From Bacillus sp. BA3 (GTDB lineage: Bacteria; Bacillota; Bacilli; Bacillales; DSM-1321), in contig PIZR01000006.1 of the NCBI GenBank assembly GCA_002835675.1, positions 53,754-117,753 of the forward strand: a stretch of 64,000 nt of DNA, in the 5' to 3' direction. The position numbers and the translations under genes are program-made. The notes below the pieces were generated by a model. That model saw only the letters and a list, made by a program, of their open reading frames with translations. It was not told the origin of the DNA and did no database searches. Below, in pieces: positions 17,924 through 27,469 of the stretch; within the stretch, counting starts at the first letter, position 1, and the number at the start of each line of letters is the position of its first letter.

Positions 17924-18811
17924 TTATTTGTCCACTGCCTTATGCATTTCGAGGATATTTTCCATTACTTTTATGATGTCGTCTCTTAAATCGGGTCGTT
18001 GCAGGGCAAATTCAATTGTCGTTTTCACAAAGCCATCGACAACACCGACATCATAGCGTTTTCCTTCAAAATCGTAAGCGAAGACTTTTTGGATTTCATT
18101 CAGTTTTTGGATGGCATCCGTTAACTGGATTTCACCGCCGGCCCCTGTTTCCTGCTTGGCCAGGAAATCGAATATTTCCGGAGTCAGTATGTATCTTCCC
18201 ATGATGGCTAGATTGGATGGTGCCGTTCCTTGTTTTGGTTTTTCGACGAAACGGTTCACTTCGTATCTTCTGCCTTCTTGCGTAAGCGGGTCAATGATGC
18301 CATATCTATGCGTTTCGCTCTCATTTACCGGCTGCACCCCAATGATGGACGAACCTGTCGCATCATATTCGTTGATTAATTGGCGTAGTGAAGGAACATC
18401 GCTTTCAACGATATCATCGCCTAAAAGGACGGCAAATGGCTCATCACCAATAAAGTTACGTGCACACCATACAGCATGTCCGAGGCCTCTCGGTTCTTTT
18501 TGCCTAATGTAATGGATATTAGCTAAATTGGATGGGTATCGCACCTTCTCCAATAAATCGAATTTCCCTTTTTCACTCAAGTTATTCTCTAGTTCGTAAG
18601 CATTATCAAAATGATCTTCTATTGCTCGTTTATTCTTTCCAGTGACAATGATTATATCTTCGATTCCCGCTTTCACGGCTTCTTCTATAATATATTGTAT
18701 AGTTGGTTTATCGACTATTGGCAGCATTTCTTTAGGCATAGCCTTCGTTGCGGGCAAGAATCTAGTGCCTAGTCCCGCTGCAGGTATAATGGCCTTTTTA
18801 ACTTTTTTCAT
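17924..18811 (-). CDS. galU: UTP-glucose-1-phosphate uridylyltransferase
   Basis: A 295-aa enzyme (GtaB/GalU) making UDP-glucose from UTP and glucose-1-phosphate. The nucleotide loop [19 protein letters not shown], the [16 protein letters not shown] segment, LLGDDIV and the C-terminal [19 protein letters not shown] are all diagnostic. The ATG at 18811 lies nine bases after AAGGAG; the frame extends six codons further without better signals. It is 108 bp upstream of the large transferase on the same strand. UDP-glucose is used for teichoic acid glycosylation, glycolipids and GalE. Confidence 0.94.
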   Translation of the reverse strand: MKKVKKAIIPAAGLGTRFLPATKAMPKEMLPIVDKPTIQYIIEEAVKAGIEDIIIVTGKNKRAIEDHFDNAYELENNLSEKGKFDLLEKVRYPSNLANIHYIRQKEPRGLGHAVWCARNFIGDEPFAVLLGDDIVESDVPSLRQLINEYDATGSSIIGVQPVNESETHRYGIIDPLTQEGRRYEVNRFVEKPKQGTAPSNLAIMGRYILTPEIFDFLAKQETGAGGEIQLTDAIQKLNEIQKVFAYDFEGKRYDVGVVDGFVKTTIEFALQRPDLRDDIIKVMENILEMHKAVDK

Positions 18812-18987
18812 TCTTTGTAACTCCTTCATATTAAGATAAATCTACAAAAAACCCCATTTTTTTCTGAATCATCCTTTTCATAGTAACATAGACTCGTTTT
18901 TTGTAAATATCTTAACAAAAAAATTCCTTCTTTTGTAAACGCATCCATAAATTAAAATTCCAAGTAATGCAATAGCCCGTTTTTTCT

Positions 18988-19037
18988 TGAAAAAAATAAG
19001 GCCTTTCCCTGATATTTCAGGAAAAGGCCTTATTTTT
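18988..19037. terminator. Bidirectional terminator below pgcA
   Basis: AAGGCCTTTTCCTGA pairs with its complement around a short AT loop; both sides carry A/T runs, so it can end transcription of pgcA on the minus strand. Confidence 0.85.
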
Positions 19038-19077
19038 CTTAATTATATGACTGATAGGTCCAAGGGCTTAGGATTAT

Positions 19078-20820
19078 TTATTTAGCACTATTGATCATAC
19101 CATGAATATTTTCCATGAAAGCATTCATGACCTGCTTCAATTTCAACTTGGCTTCTTCCATCGTTTCACTTTGGATCCCAAAATAGAATTTGATTTTAGG
19201 TTCTGTACCAGATGGCCGCAAGCATACCCATGTGCCATCCTCAAGGAAGTACTTAATTACATTTGATTTAGGTAAATCAATGACTTCTTCCTTATTTGTG
19301 CCCACCGTCAGCTTCACACCGCTTTGATAATCCTCCTGGATCGTTACAGCTTTTCCGGCAATTTGCTTTGGAGGAGCCTCACGGAACTGATTCAGTATCC
19401 CTTGAATCTGCCCGGCGCCTTCAATCCCCTTTAAGGTCAATGACTGAAGTCCCTCCAGATAATACCCGTACTTTTCAAAAATGGTAAGCAATCCTTCATA
19501 TAGATCCATGCCCTGTTTTTTATAGTGGGCACAAACCTCCACCGCAAGAATGGCCGCTTGGATCGCATCTTTATCACGGGCAAAATCCTTGATTAAATAG
19601 CCATAACTTTCTTCATATCCGAATAAGAACGTGTGCTTGCCGCTATCCTCATATTCATTGATCTTTTCAGCGATGAATTTAAAACCCGTTAATACATCAA
19701 CGGTCCCTAAACCATATTCCTTAGCGATTCTGCGCCCAATTTCAGAAGTTACTATCGTTTTTAAGACAACTCCATTGGAAGGTAAAGTGCCTTTCGCTTT
19801 CTTTTCTTTTAAAAGATAATCCAATATTAGTGCACCTGTTTGATTACCTGTAAGCACCACATATTCGCCATCTTTATTTTTAACGGCGATACCGAGTCGA
19901 TCGGCATCCGGATCTGTTGCGATCAAAAGGTCTGCAGATACTTCATTTCCTAATTCAATGGCCATTTCAAAAGCTGCATGCTCTTCCGGGTTCGGGGATT
20001 GAACTGTCGAAAAATTGGGATCAGGCAATTCCTGCTCTTTTACAACGTGTACCTTGTCGTATCCCAGATCTTGTAAAGCACGTCTGACAGACTTATTTGC
20101 CGTGCCATGAAGCGGTGTGAATACAACTGTCACATCCACTTCTTCACTTAAATCTTTGTTTTCGGGCACAGTAAGCAATTTATCATTATAAGCGGTATCG
20201 ATTTCCTCTCCGACAATCTCAATGAGGCCTTGCGCTTTCAATGTCTCTTCATCTTTTACCGAAATGGCAAGTTCGTTTTCAATCGCATTCACGAATTCTA
20301 TCACTACATCAGCCGTTGCCGGAGGAAGCTGTGCACCATCTGGCCCGTACACTTTATAGCCATTATATTCAGGGGGATTATGACTTGCTGTAATAACGAT
20401 CCCAGCATAGGCATTCAGTTCACGAACGGCAAAGGATAACTCCGGCGTTGGCCTCAACTCATCGAATAGATAAGCCTTGATTCCTTCTGTAGCCAAGGTT
20501 TTGGCTGCTTCCAAGGCAAATTCAGGCGATTTAAAACGTGAATCGTAGGCAATCGCGACACCTCTGCGTTTTGCTTCATCACCCATCGATTGCAGATAAT
20601 GGGCTAATCCCAATGTTGCTTTACGGACTGTATATAGATTCATCCGATTCGTACCTGCCCCAATTTCCCCGCGCATACCGCCTGTGCCGAATTCCAAGTT
20701 CTTATAAAACGCATCTTCTATATTCTTTTCATCATCTTGCATCTCGTTAAGTAATGATTTCATTTCATTATCAAGGGCTTCGAAGTTCACCCATGAGTCG
20801 TAAGAACATTTCCAATTCAT
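19078..20820 (-). CDS. pgcA: Phosphoglucomutase (alpha-D-glucose type)
   Basis: A 580-aa phosphohexomutase interconverting glucose-6-phosphate and glucose-1-phosphate, the usual PgcA length. The catalytic serine loop [16 protein letters not shown] lies near residue 145, the metal loop DPDADRLG near 310, the sugar-specificity loop GYEESYGY near 400 and the phosphate loop [14 protein letters not shown] near the end. Ribosome site GAAGGAC. With galU and galE downstream on the same strand it completes the supply of UDP-glucose and UDP-galactose; its own terminator separates the transcripts. Confidence 0.95.
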   Translation of the reverse strand: MNWKCSYDSWVNFEALDNEMKSLLNEMQDDEKNIEDAFYKNLEFGTGGMRGEIGAGTNRMNLYTVRKATLGLAHYLQSMGDEAKRRGVAIAYDSRFKSPEFALEAAKTLATEGIKAYLFDELRPTPELSFAVRELNAYAGIVITASHNPPEYNGYKVYGPDGAQLPPATADVVIEFVNAIENELAISVKDEETLKAQGLIEIVGEEIDTAYNDKLLTVPENKDLSEEVDVTVVFTPLHGTANKSVRRALQDLGYDKVHVVKEQELPDPNFSTVQSPNPEEHAAFEMAIELGNEVSADLLIATDPDADRLGIAVKNKDGEYVVLTGNQTGALILDYLLKEKKAKGTLPSNGVVLKTIVTSEIGRRIAKEYGLGTVDVLTGFKFIAEKINEYEDSGKHTFLFGYEESYGYLIKDFARDKDAIQAAILAVEVCAHYKKQGMDLYEGLLTIFEKYGYYLEGLQSLTLKGIEGAGQIQGILNQFREAPPKQIAGKAVTIQEDYQSGVKLTVGTNKEEVIDLPKSNVIKYFLEDGTWVCLRPSGTEPKIKFYFGIQSETMEEAKLKLKQVMNAFMENIHGMINSAK

Positions 20821-20989
20821 CTTCTAATAGTCCTTCTTTCTTTGTTGGGAATTCTAAATGTTTCTACTAAAATCTAACAATAAAAATTAATAAAAAAAAG
20901 CCTCTATAGGACTTTATCGCTATATTATCTGCAAAAAATGGACATCAGTCAATATTTTTTGGCAAAAATTTGTTATACATAATAGAAAA

Positions 20990-21024
20990 AAATGGACGTC
21001 ACCATAAGGGGCGACGTCCACTTA
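20990..21024 (-). terminator. Terminator of the NmrA-type oxidoreductase gene
   Basis: TGGACGTC and GACGTCCA form a perfect stem, followed on the minus strand by TTTTTTTC. Confidence 0.85.
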
Positions 21025-21025
21025 A

Positions 21026-21667
21026 TTATTCAGCTTCGGCAACAACGGTAAAGCGTTGGTTGATGTGCTTTGGAATTTCAATTTCATCAAGTACTGCAAG
21101 GGCAAAATCAGCATAACTTACATAGCTTTCACCCTTTGAATTTACAAGAAGGTTATCTTTCCCCAGTTTATACCCACCTGTTCTATTTCCTTGTGGATCA
21201 AAGAAGGCGGAAGGACTGATGAACGTCCATTGGATGCCAGTCGCATTTTGCAGATCTCCAAGGTTCTTTGATTGATTAAAGGCTGTTGCAAAGTATTCTT
21301 TAGGGAACTCAGGCGTATCCAGTACACGGATCGTTTTTGCCTCGTCAACGAAAAGGCTTCCAGCTCCGCCAACAACGATCAGTCTAGTTTGAGGCGCCCC
21401 TTTCATTGCGTCAATCAGGATTTTTCCTGCATCGACATGCAGATGTTCCTTCCCCGGAGCAGCGCCAAAGGCATTCACAACCACATCGAATTCTTTAAGA
21501 TCCTCTGCTTTCAGATCGAATACGTCTTTTTCCAGTACGGATGATCCTTGGATTTGGACTTTGGCTTCATCCCTTACAATAGCCGTAACTTCATGTCCCC
21601 TAGTCAATGCTTCCTTTAAAATCAGACTTCCAGCTTTTCCGCTCGCACCAATAATAGCGATTTTCAT
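21026..21667 (-). CDS. NAD(P)-binding oxidoreductase, YwnB/NmrA-like
   Basis: A 213-aa atypical short-chain dehydrogenase with Rossmann start IAIIGASGKAGSLILKEAL and VVNAFGAAPGKE, close in layout to B. subtilis YwnB. Members of this NmrA-like group bind NAD(P) and are often linked to redox or thiol stress; no substrate is known. Ribosome site AGGAGGA. Its promoter carries two abutting TGTAA-N9-TTACA dyads also found upstream of bdbD and of the YwnA-like Rrf2 gene, so it probably belongs to that regulon. B. subtilis ywnA and ywnB are likewise neighbours. Confidence 0.82.
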   Translation of the reverse strand: MKIAIIGASGKAGSLILKEALTRGHEVTAIVRDEAKVQIQGSSVLEKDVFDLKAEDLKEFDVVVNAFGAAPGKEHLHVDAGKILIDAMKGAPQTRLIVVGGAGSLFVDEAKTIRVLDTPEFPKEYFATAFNQSKNLGDLQNATGIQWTFISPSAFFDPQGNRTGGYKLGKDNLLVNSKGESYVSYADFALAVLDEIEIPKHINQRFTVVAEAE

Positions 21668-21705
21668 ATTAAATTCCTCCTATATATTGTTATAGAAACT
21701 TTAAT

Positions 21706-21743
21706 TGTAACTCATTTGATTACATGTAATAATATAAGTTACA
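21706..21743. promoter_or_regulatory. Tandem TGTAA-N9-TTACA operators (oxidoreductase promoter)
   Basis: Two perfect 5-9-5 dyads, TGTAACTCATTTGATTACA (21706-21724) and TGTAATAATATAAGTTACA (21725-21743), abut without a gap about 40 bp upstream of the start codon. The same paired arrangement recurs at 23282 and 23433. Inferred binding site for the YwnA-like Rrf2 regulator. Confidence 0.7.
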
Positions 21744-21777
21744 GGTTGCATCTTGTCAACCATTTTTATTTTGGGGA

Positions 21778-22045
21778 GTTTCGGAGATAAATCCTACTTT
21801 TCGTCGATATATTGCAAGTTTCGGAGATATATCCTACTTTTCATCGATATATTGCAAGTTTCGGAGATATATCCTACTTTTCATCGATATATTGCAAGTT
21901 TCGGAGATATATCCTACTTTTCATCGATATATTGCAAGTTTCGGAGATATATCCTACTTTTCATCGATATATTGCAAGTTTCGGAGATATATCCTACTTT
22001 TAGCCGATATAATTCAATTTTCGATGATATAACCGGATTTTCGTC
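21778..22045. repeat. Tandem array, exact 40-bp period
   Basis: Six direct 40-bp units start at 21778, 21818, 21858, 21898, 21938 and 21978, with a decayed seventh from 22018. Units two to five are identical or nearly so. Each unit is two 20-bp halves of the form TTTC-N3-GATATAT (TTTCGGAGATATATCC and TTTCATCGATATATTG). It sits between the oxidoreductase promoter and the bdbC terminator. An open frame of 101 aa through it is a product of the repeat. The unit differs in sequence from the TTCGACC arrays but has the same half-unit design. Confidence 0.92.
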
Positions 22046-22055
22046 GATATATATA

Positions 22056-22086
22056 TAAAAGCACCATTCCTTTTAGAATGGTGCGC
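22056..22086 (-). terminator. Terminator of bdbDC
   Basis: GCACCATTCT pairs with GGAATGGTGC and is followed on the minus strand by TTTTAT. Confidence 0.82.
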
Positions 22087-22090
22087 TTAA

Positions 22091-22501
22091 TTACATGTTT
22101 TTTTTCTTTTTCATTAGCAGTGCCATGCAGATTGTGATGAGCGTAAAAGCGATAAAGGACAAAAACGGGATCGTGATGAATCCTAGCCAATTTATATACT
22201 CACCTGAGCAGGGAACACCGCTTTGGCACATTTCGAAATGCTGTAGTGCTGGAATTTTTTGCAGACTATAGTGATACCCTGACACCACCATGCCCAAAAT
22301 CGATAATGGGAGGATGTATCGATAGATTTTCAGGTCCTGTTCATAAAAGGCCCGGCCCAATAAGATAACGAGCGGGTACATCAGGATCCTTTGATACCAA
22401 CAAAAGGTGCAGGGTACATAATGGAGAATCTCACTAAAGTAGAGACTTCCGGCAGTGGCGATGATGGATAGGATCCAAGAAAATAATAGTGGCTTGTTCA
22501 T
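22091..22501 (-). CDS. bdbC: Disulfide bond formation protein BdbC (DsbB-like)
   Basis: A 136-aa membrane thiol oxidase that reoxidises BdbD and passes electrons to quinone. Four membrane helices are evident. The first redox pair is in VPCTFCWYQR (CXXC after helix 1), the second in MCQSGVPCSGEY between helices 3 and 4; length and layout match BdbC/BdbB. The ATG lies next to the bdbD stop codon after AAGGAGA, so the two are translationally coupled. Needed for exported proteins with disulfides, e.g. competence or cytochrome components. Confidence 0.92.
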   Translation of the reverse strand: MNKPLLFSWILSIIATAGSLYFSEILHYVPCTFCWYQRILMYPLVILLGRAFYEQDLKIYRYILPLSILGMVVSGYHYSLQKIPALQHFEMCQSGVPCSGEYINWLGFITIPFLSFIAFTLITICMALLMKKKKNM

Positions 22502-22503
22502 CA

Positions 22504-23196
22504 CTATTTCTCCTTCGCTGCATCATCAACCATTTTCACTAAATCATCGATTGTATTTCCTTCAAATTTCTTGCCATTGACAAATAAGGAAGGAGTTCCA
22601 GTAACGCCCAATTCGTCGGCCATCTCCATATCCTTGTTCCATCGGTCCTCGGACTTTTCGGCTTTAAAAGAGGTAACGACCTTTTTCACATCTTTGTCAT
22701 TTGTAATTTCTTTCAATGTTTCTTCTAAGAACTTGTCCGTAAACACATCTTCCTTTTCATATTTCAGGTCAGCTGGCTGTTTATCGAACAAAAGTTCATG
22801 AAATTTCCAAAAGGTCTCATTTCCTAATTCCTGATAAACACTTTCCGCGAATTTAGCGGATCTGGTTGAATCGACGTTAATGAACGAATAATTCATGAAA
22901 TAAAATTGCGCTTTTCCTGTATCAATCAATTCACTTTGTATAGAAGGAAAGAATTGCTCCTCGAATGTCTTACAGACTGGACATTTATAATCCCCAAATT
23001 CCACAATTTGCACAGGAGCCGATTTCTCTCCCAAATAAGGCTGTGCTTTATAATCGATTTCATTAACGGCAGTATCTTCGTCCTTCCCATTTGCCAAAAA
23101 TATAAAGCCAATAATGATTACAGCGATTAACCCGATGATCCAAAACGTGAATGCAGAAGATTGTTTTTGATTACCCTTTTTTTTATTAGCCATCAT
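22504..23196 (-). CDS. bdbD: Thiol-disulfide oxidoreductase BdbD (DsbA-like)
   Basis: A 230-aa membrane-anchored oxidase. Residues ~15-37 form the N-terminal anchor (FTFWIIGLIAVIIIGFIFLA) after a lysine-rich head. The thioredoxin-fold domain outside the cell has the active site GDYKCPVCKTFEEQF, the helical insertion typical of DsbA, and the cis-proline loop GVTGTPSLFVNG. It introduces disulfides into exported proteins and is recharged by BdbC, encoded just downstream. Ribosome site GGAGGT. The promoter has a TGTAA-N9-TTACA dyad shared with the divergent Rrf2 gene. Confidence 0.93.
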   Translation of the reverse strand: MMANKKKGNQKQSSAFTFWIIGLIAVIIIGFIFLANGKDEDTAVNEIDYKAQPYLGEKSAPVQIVEFGDYKCPVCKTFEEQFFPSIQSELIDTGKAQFYFMNYSFINVDSTRSAKFAESVYQELGNETFWKFHELLFDKQPADLKYEKEDVFTDKFLEETLKEITNDKDVKKVVTSFKAEKSEDRWNKDMEMADELGVTGTPSLFVNGKKFEGNTIDDLVKMVDDAAKEK

Positions 23197-23281
23197 ATAC
23201 CTCCATCACTTGTAGTTGTGTCATATTCATTATCCAGCCATAGCGGCAGATTTCAAGTTCCCCCTTCCTGCACCTTTCACC

Positions 23282-23319
23282 TGTAACTGATTCATTTACA
23301 CGTTATAATATAAGTTTCA
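23282..23319. promoter_or_regulatory. TGTAA-N9-TTACA operator pair (bdbDC promoter)
   Basis: A perfect dyad TGTAACTGATTCATTTACA (23282-23300) abuts a decayed second copy CGTTATAATATAAGTTTCA (23301-23319). The second copy overlaps a good -10-like ATAATATAA. It lies in the 310-bp divergent region between bdbD and the Rrf2 gene. Confidence 0.65.
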
Positions 23320-23432
23320 CCATGCTGGTTTGTCAATTACACATACCTTTTATTTTTGCCTTTGCAGAAACGGCGTGACTTGACAAGGAAACGGTTAATG
23401 GATAAATATTATTCTTGCAGGCCATTATAACT

Positions 23433-23470
23433 TGTAACCACTTGAATTACATGTTAAATAATTTATACTA
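23433..23470. promoter_or_regulatory. TGTAA-N9-TTACA operator pair (Rrf2 gene promoter)
   Basis: A perfect dyad TGTAACCACTTGAATTACA (23433-23451) abuts a weaker one, TGTTAAATAATTTATACTA (23452-23470), some 40 bp upstream of the Rrf2 start. Suggests autoregulation. Confidence 0.65.
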
Positions 23471-23506
23471 TATAAGAATAGAGATTTTAAAGGAGAGAAA
23501 AAAGAG

Positions 23507-23941
23507 ATGTCCATCAGTACCCGCTTTTCCGTAGGAATCCATATATTATCTCTTTTAGAAATAAACAAAGAAGGCGTTAACACTTCTGATTTTATAGCAA
23601 AAAGTGTAAACACCAACCCAGCCTTAATCAGAAAAATCACCGGCATGCTGAAGAATGCTGGTTTAGTGAATGTTCGGCCGGGTATCGCCGGAGCGACATT
23701 GGCCAAGGAATTATCGGATATCACTTTGCTCGATGTTTATCAAGCTGTCAACGTTGTCTCCGATAAAGAATTATTTGGAATCCATGAAAATCCTAATCCA
23801 GCATGCACTGTTGGAAGAAATATACAAGATACAATAGAGCCTATCTTTTCAGTTGCTGAACTTGCCTTGGAAAAGGCATTGGGAGTGGTGACGATCGAGG
23901 ATGTCGTCAAGGGTATTCTGGAAAAGGATAAAACTAATTAG
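23507..23941 (+). CDS. Rrf2 family transcriptional regulator, YwnA-like
   Basis: A 144-aa winged-helix regulator. The N-terminal helix-turn-helix (SVNTNPALIRKITGMLKNAGLV), the wing region RPGIAGATLAKELSDITLLDVYQAV and the segment FGIHENPNPACTVGRNIQ match YwnA-type Rrf2 proteins. There is a single conserved cysteine in NPNPACTVG; relatives sense thiol or electrophile stress through such cysteines, but it lacks the three cysteines of Fe-S Rrf2 proteins. It is divergent from bdbDC and its promoter has the same dyad as bdbD and the YwnB-like gene. Confidence 0.87.
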   Translation: MSISTRFSVGIHILSLLEINKEGVNTSDFIAKSVNTNPALIRKITGMLKNAGLVNVRPGIAGATLAKELSDITLLDVYQAVNVVSDKELFGIHENPNPACTVGRNIQDTIEPIFSVAELALEKALGVVTIEDVVKGILEKDKTN

Positions 23942-23942
23942 C

Positions 23943-23977
23943 AAAAAACACATGAGTCGGACTCATGTGTTTTTTCC
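23943..23977. terminator. Bidirectional terminator, Rrf2 gene / glucosaminidase gene
   Basis: AAAACACATGAGTC and GACTCATGTGTTTT form a nearly loop-less perfect stem flanked by A and T runs, between two convergent genes. Confidence 0.88.
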
Positions 23978-23983
23978 TGTTTT

Positions 23984-26900
23984 CTATTTATACTTAGGAA
24001 CTTCAATCGTCAATTTATAGGAATCTAGTAAACTATACAAATTATAAATCTGTTTCACTTGTTTTGTTGCCCAGCCAATATCAGTGGCATACTGGTGTGA
24101 AGCATATCCATATTTCTCTGCAGCTGTAGGATTCCATCTCATTTTGTAAAGCGTGTCCTGTCCAGCGGAGATATATCCTTTGGCGATGAATTCGGCACCG
24201 CCGATGATGGCCGCTTCTGGAGTGAACCAGCCTGCATTATAGGCGTATTGAGAGCCGCTGCTTAGTGCCGTTCCGTCAAATGCTCCCACTCCATACATAT
24301 TATAGACCGTTTTCCCGTTCACCTTTACGCCAGTCGCTAACGGTGATGTGCCATTCCCGGTCTCCAGCAAAGCATGTGATATCAGGTAGATTTCATTGAC
24401 CCCATATTTTTCACCTGCCGCAGTGAAGGTTGCGGCTTGGCCTTGTAAAATCCCTTTGCCTGAAAGGATTCGATTATTCACTTCTGAAACGTTCATGTTG
24501 GTGACTTCGGAAAGCTTGACGAATTGGAATGAATTGATTGGATCATTCACAAAGTTATTTGGGTTAAGATTATATTCTATATCTCCCGGACTGGCATTTA
24601 CCCATGTCTTGTTATAGTCCACCTCATACCAATAGTACCCATCAGAGCCCTTTACTTTCGATTTAATATTCAATGATTGATTATTGCTGACAGGACCGAC
24701 TACCCAATAATCAGAACCAGCTCCGCCCCTGACACGCCATCCGGTTCCTTTAACCGTACCTTTGGATGAACTGATCAAAGTTAATCCATCTTCACGTATG
24801 TAGGTTTTATACTTTTTATCCGTTTGACCATTTACGGCCATTTGAATTTCAACCATCTTTTCCATCGTAAGGTTATACTCTTTATCAATCCTGATTATCG
24901 ATCCATTCGAACTACCGGGACCTTCCAGTGCTTTGGCCGTTAAATATTGCGTACTGACATACCCGGTTTTTCCATTGGCCGTGACTCTTGACCAGCCATT
25001 AGACTCTGAATAAACCGTTACGGCCGTATTGTTTACAAGCTTGGCTATAATTGAAGCCGTAGCTGATGCAGCAGACCGCATATTCAGACTGGAGCCATCA
25101 TTCACATTTACATATTTAACTGACGTGTTTCCTTCTTCGTCTGGATCCAACCCCGGTAAAGGACCAGGCTTAGTTGCTGATAGATATTGCGTATTGACAT
25201 AGCCCTCTCCGCCATACGCTTTAATTTTTGACCAGCCATTTGATTCCGAGATGACATCTACCTCTACACCTCTTGCCAATTTCACAATGACGGAAGCACT
25301 TTCTGATGGCTTATTCCGCATATTCAGTGAACCCGTGCTGACATTTACATATTTCGTTGTCGTTTTTTCAGGTATGGATGGTTTGGATTCCGTTCCAGGC
25401 TTTGTCGTCGAAAGATAGTTAGTACTAACATACCCATCCTTCCCATTTGCCTTGATTTTTGCCCAACCTTTTGATTCCGAATACACCGTCACTTCAGTTC
25501 CTCTTGAGAGCTTTGCGACTATGCTCGCACTTTCCGAACCGCTTTTTCTCATATTGAGTGTTCCAGAGCTTACGTTTACATATTTCGTCGTCGTTTTTTC
25601 AGTTGTTACGGTCGTACCTGGTTTTGTTGTCGATAGATATTTGGTATTGACATATCCGTCCTTTCCATTGGCTTTGACTTTCGCCCAGCCATTGGATTCC
25701 GAATATACCGTCACTTTCGTTCCTTTTGAAAGTATTGCGACTATGCTGGCGCTTTCCGAACCGCTTTTTCTCATATTGAGCGTTCCAGAGGTTACGTTTA
25801 CATATTTTGTCGTCGTTTTTTCAGGTGTGACAGCCGTTGATCCCGATCCTGGCTTTGTATGAGAAAGATACTTGGTGCTGACATATCCGTCCTTTCCATT
25901 GGCTTTGATTTTCGCCCAGCCATTGGATTCCGAATATACCGTCACTTTCGTTCCTTTTGAAAGTATTGCGACTATGCTTGCGGTAGCTTTCCCACTTTTT
26001 CGCATATTGAGTGAACCCGTGCTCACATTCACATATTTCGTCGTCGTTTTAGCAGGTGTGGCTGCTGTTGATCCCAATCCTGGCTTTGTAGCAGACAGAT
26101 ACTTGGTGCTGACATATCCGTCCTTTCCATTGGCTTTGATTTTCGCCCAGCCATTGGATTCCGAATATACCGTCACTTTCGTTCCTTTTGAAAGTATTGC
26201 GACTATGCTTGCGGTAGCTTTTCCACTTTTCCGCATATTAAGTGAGCCCGTGCTCACATTCACATATTTCGTTGTCGTTTTAACCGTTGCCGCAGCTTTG
26301 GTTACCGTTCCGGGCTTCGTTGCCGATAGATACTTGGTACTGACATATCCTTCTTTTCCATTGGCTTTGATTTTCGCCCAGTCTTTCGATTCCGAATACA
26401 CCGTTACCTGTGTTCCTCTTGTCAGCTTCGCGACCAGGCCGGCACTATCACTACCGCTTTTTCGCATATTTAGTGAACCTGTGCTCACATTCACATATTT
26501 CGTTGTCGTTTTAACGGTTGCCGCAGCTTTGGTTACCGTTCCAGGCTTCGTTGCCGATAGATACTTGGTACTGACATATCCTTCTTTTCCATTGGCTTTG
26601 ATCTTCGCCCAGCCTTTGGATTCCGAATACACCGTCACCTGTGTGCCCCTTGTCAGCTTCGTGACTATGCTGGCACTATCACTGCCGCCTTTTCGCATAT
26701 TTAGTGAACCTGTGCTCACATTCACATACTTCGATGTCGTTTTAATGGTTATTGCAGTTTTCGATAAAGTCCCCGGCTTTTTTGCCGATAAATACTTGGT
26801 ACTGACATATCCTTCTTTCCCATTGGCTTTGATCTTCGCCCAGCCTTTCGATTCCGCATACACCGTTACCTGTGTGCCATTTGCCAGCTTTGCAACTATG

Positions 26901-27076
26901 CTTGCACCTTCCGCCCCGGTTTTTCTCATATTGAGCGATCCGGAATTTACCTGTACAAACATGACGTCTTCAATATTGGCCTGTTCCGCATGTAGTGGAG
27001 CTGCAGATATTTTTTCTTCGAAAGCAACTGTCGACAACACTGCAAAACAGAAAGTTGGTATAATTAATTTCTTCAT
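23984..27076 (-). CDS. Secreted glucosaminidase with nine SH3b repeats
   Basis: A 1030-aa exported wall hydrolase. A signal peptide (MKKLIIPTFCFAVLSTVAF) is followed by nine SH3b modules of about 60 residues, each with a V-x-SGSLNMR start, GTQVTVYSESKGWAKI middle and GYVSTKYLS end; these bind the cell wall. After a ~130-residue linker region, residues ~860-1010 are the glucosaminidase (FlgJ/LytD-like, GH73), with catalytic glutamate in HALLETGNGTS and the YNMYGVGA motif. Modules 4 and 5 are virtually identical in protein and DNA, signs of recent duplication. It likely cleaves N-acetylglucosamine linkages in peptidoglycan. Confidence 0.9.
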   Translation of the reverse strand: MKKLIIPTFCFAVLSTVAFEEKISAAPLHAEQANIEDVMFVQVNSGSLNMRKTGAEGASIVAKLANGTQVTVYAESKGWAKIKANGKEGYVSTKYLSAKKPGTLSKTAITIKTTSKYVNVSTGSLNMRKGGSDSASIVTKLTRGTQVTVYSESKGWAKIKANGKEGYVSTKYLSATKPGTVTKAAATVKTTTKYVNVSTGSLNMRKSGSDSAGLVAKLTRGTQVTVYSESKDWAKIKANGKEGYVSTKYLSATKPGTVTKAAATVKTTTKYVNVSTGSLNMRKSGKATASIVAILSKGTKVTVYSESNGWAKIKANGKDGYVSTKYLSATKPGLGSTAATPAKTTTKYVNVSTGSLNMRKSGKATASIVAILSKGTKVTVYSESNGWAKIKANGKDGYVSTKYLSHTKPGSGSTAVTPEKTTTKYVNVTSGTLNMRKSGSESASIVAILSKGTKVTVYSESNGWAKVKANGKDGYVNTKYLSTTKPGTTVTTEKTTTKYVNVSSGTLNMRKSGSESASIVAKLSRGTEVTVYSESKGWAKIKANGKDGYVSTNYLSTTKPGTESKPSIPEKTTTKYVNVSTGSLNMRNKPSESASVIVKLARGVEVDVISESNGWSKIKAYGGEGYVNTQYLSATKPGPLPGLDPDEEGNTSVKYVNVNDGSSLNMRSAASATASIIAKLVNNTAVTVYSESNGWSRVTANGKTGYVSTQYLTAKALEGPGSSNGSIIRIDKEYNLTMEKMVEIQMAVNGQTDKKYKTYIREDGLTLISSSKGTVKGTGWRVRGGAGSDYWVVGPVSNNQSLNIKSKVKGSDGYYWYEVDYNKTWVNASPGDIEYNLNPNNFVNDPINSFQFVKLSEVTNMNVSEVNNRILSGKGILQGQAATFTAAGEKYGVNEIYLISHALLETGNGTSPLATGVKVNGKTVYNMYGVGAFDGTALSSGSQYAYNAGWFTPEAAIIGGAEFIAKGYISAGQDTLYKMRWNPTAAEKYGYASHQYATDIGWATKQVKQIYNLYSLLDSYKLTIEVPKYK

Positions 27077-27469
27077 CTCATTCTCCCTACTAAAGAATTA
27101 TTTTTTTAACATTTATTTAAATATCGGTTAAAATCAGTATAATAATATAGGTAAATATGCTTATTCTTTTAAAATATATCATATTCCTTTAGATCTACAG
27201 GGAGATAAACTGGATTGTAACATAATAGTAAACTATTAGACATTTAAGTAATTTAATAGAAATATTCGCAATGAAACTTACGCGACAGGCAAATGATGGA
27301 TATAAAGTATTTTGATATAATTACTTATCACTCAAATAAATAAGGATGAGACGAGCATCTTTCTGCCTAAATCGAATATATATATAGGGTAAGCATCGAT
27401 CTTATATTTGACGGATCGATGCAATAACCTATATAATTACTGTATATAACTTATAAGAATCCTTCTGTT

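Noticed and set aside
21753-22058. 101-aa repetitive frame in the 40-bp array
   Set aside because: Every phase of the array is open because the unit lacks stops; no ribosome site and no signal of a protein.
25872-27131. 419-aa frame antisense to the SH3 protein
   Set aside because: It mirrors the repeated codons of the real gene on the minus strand; composition and periodicity follow the SH3 modules.
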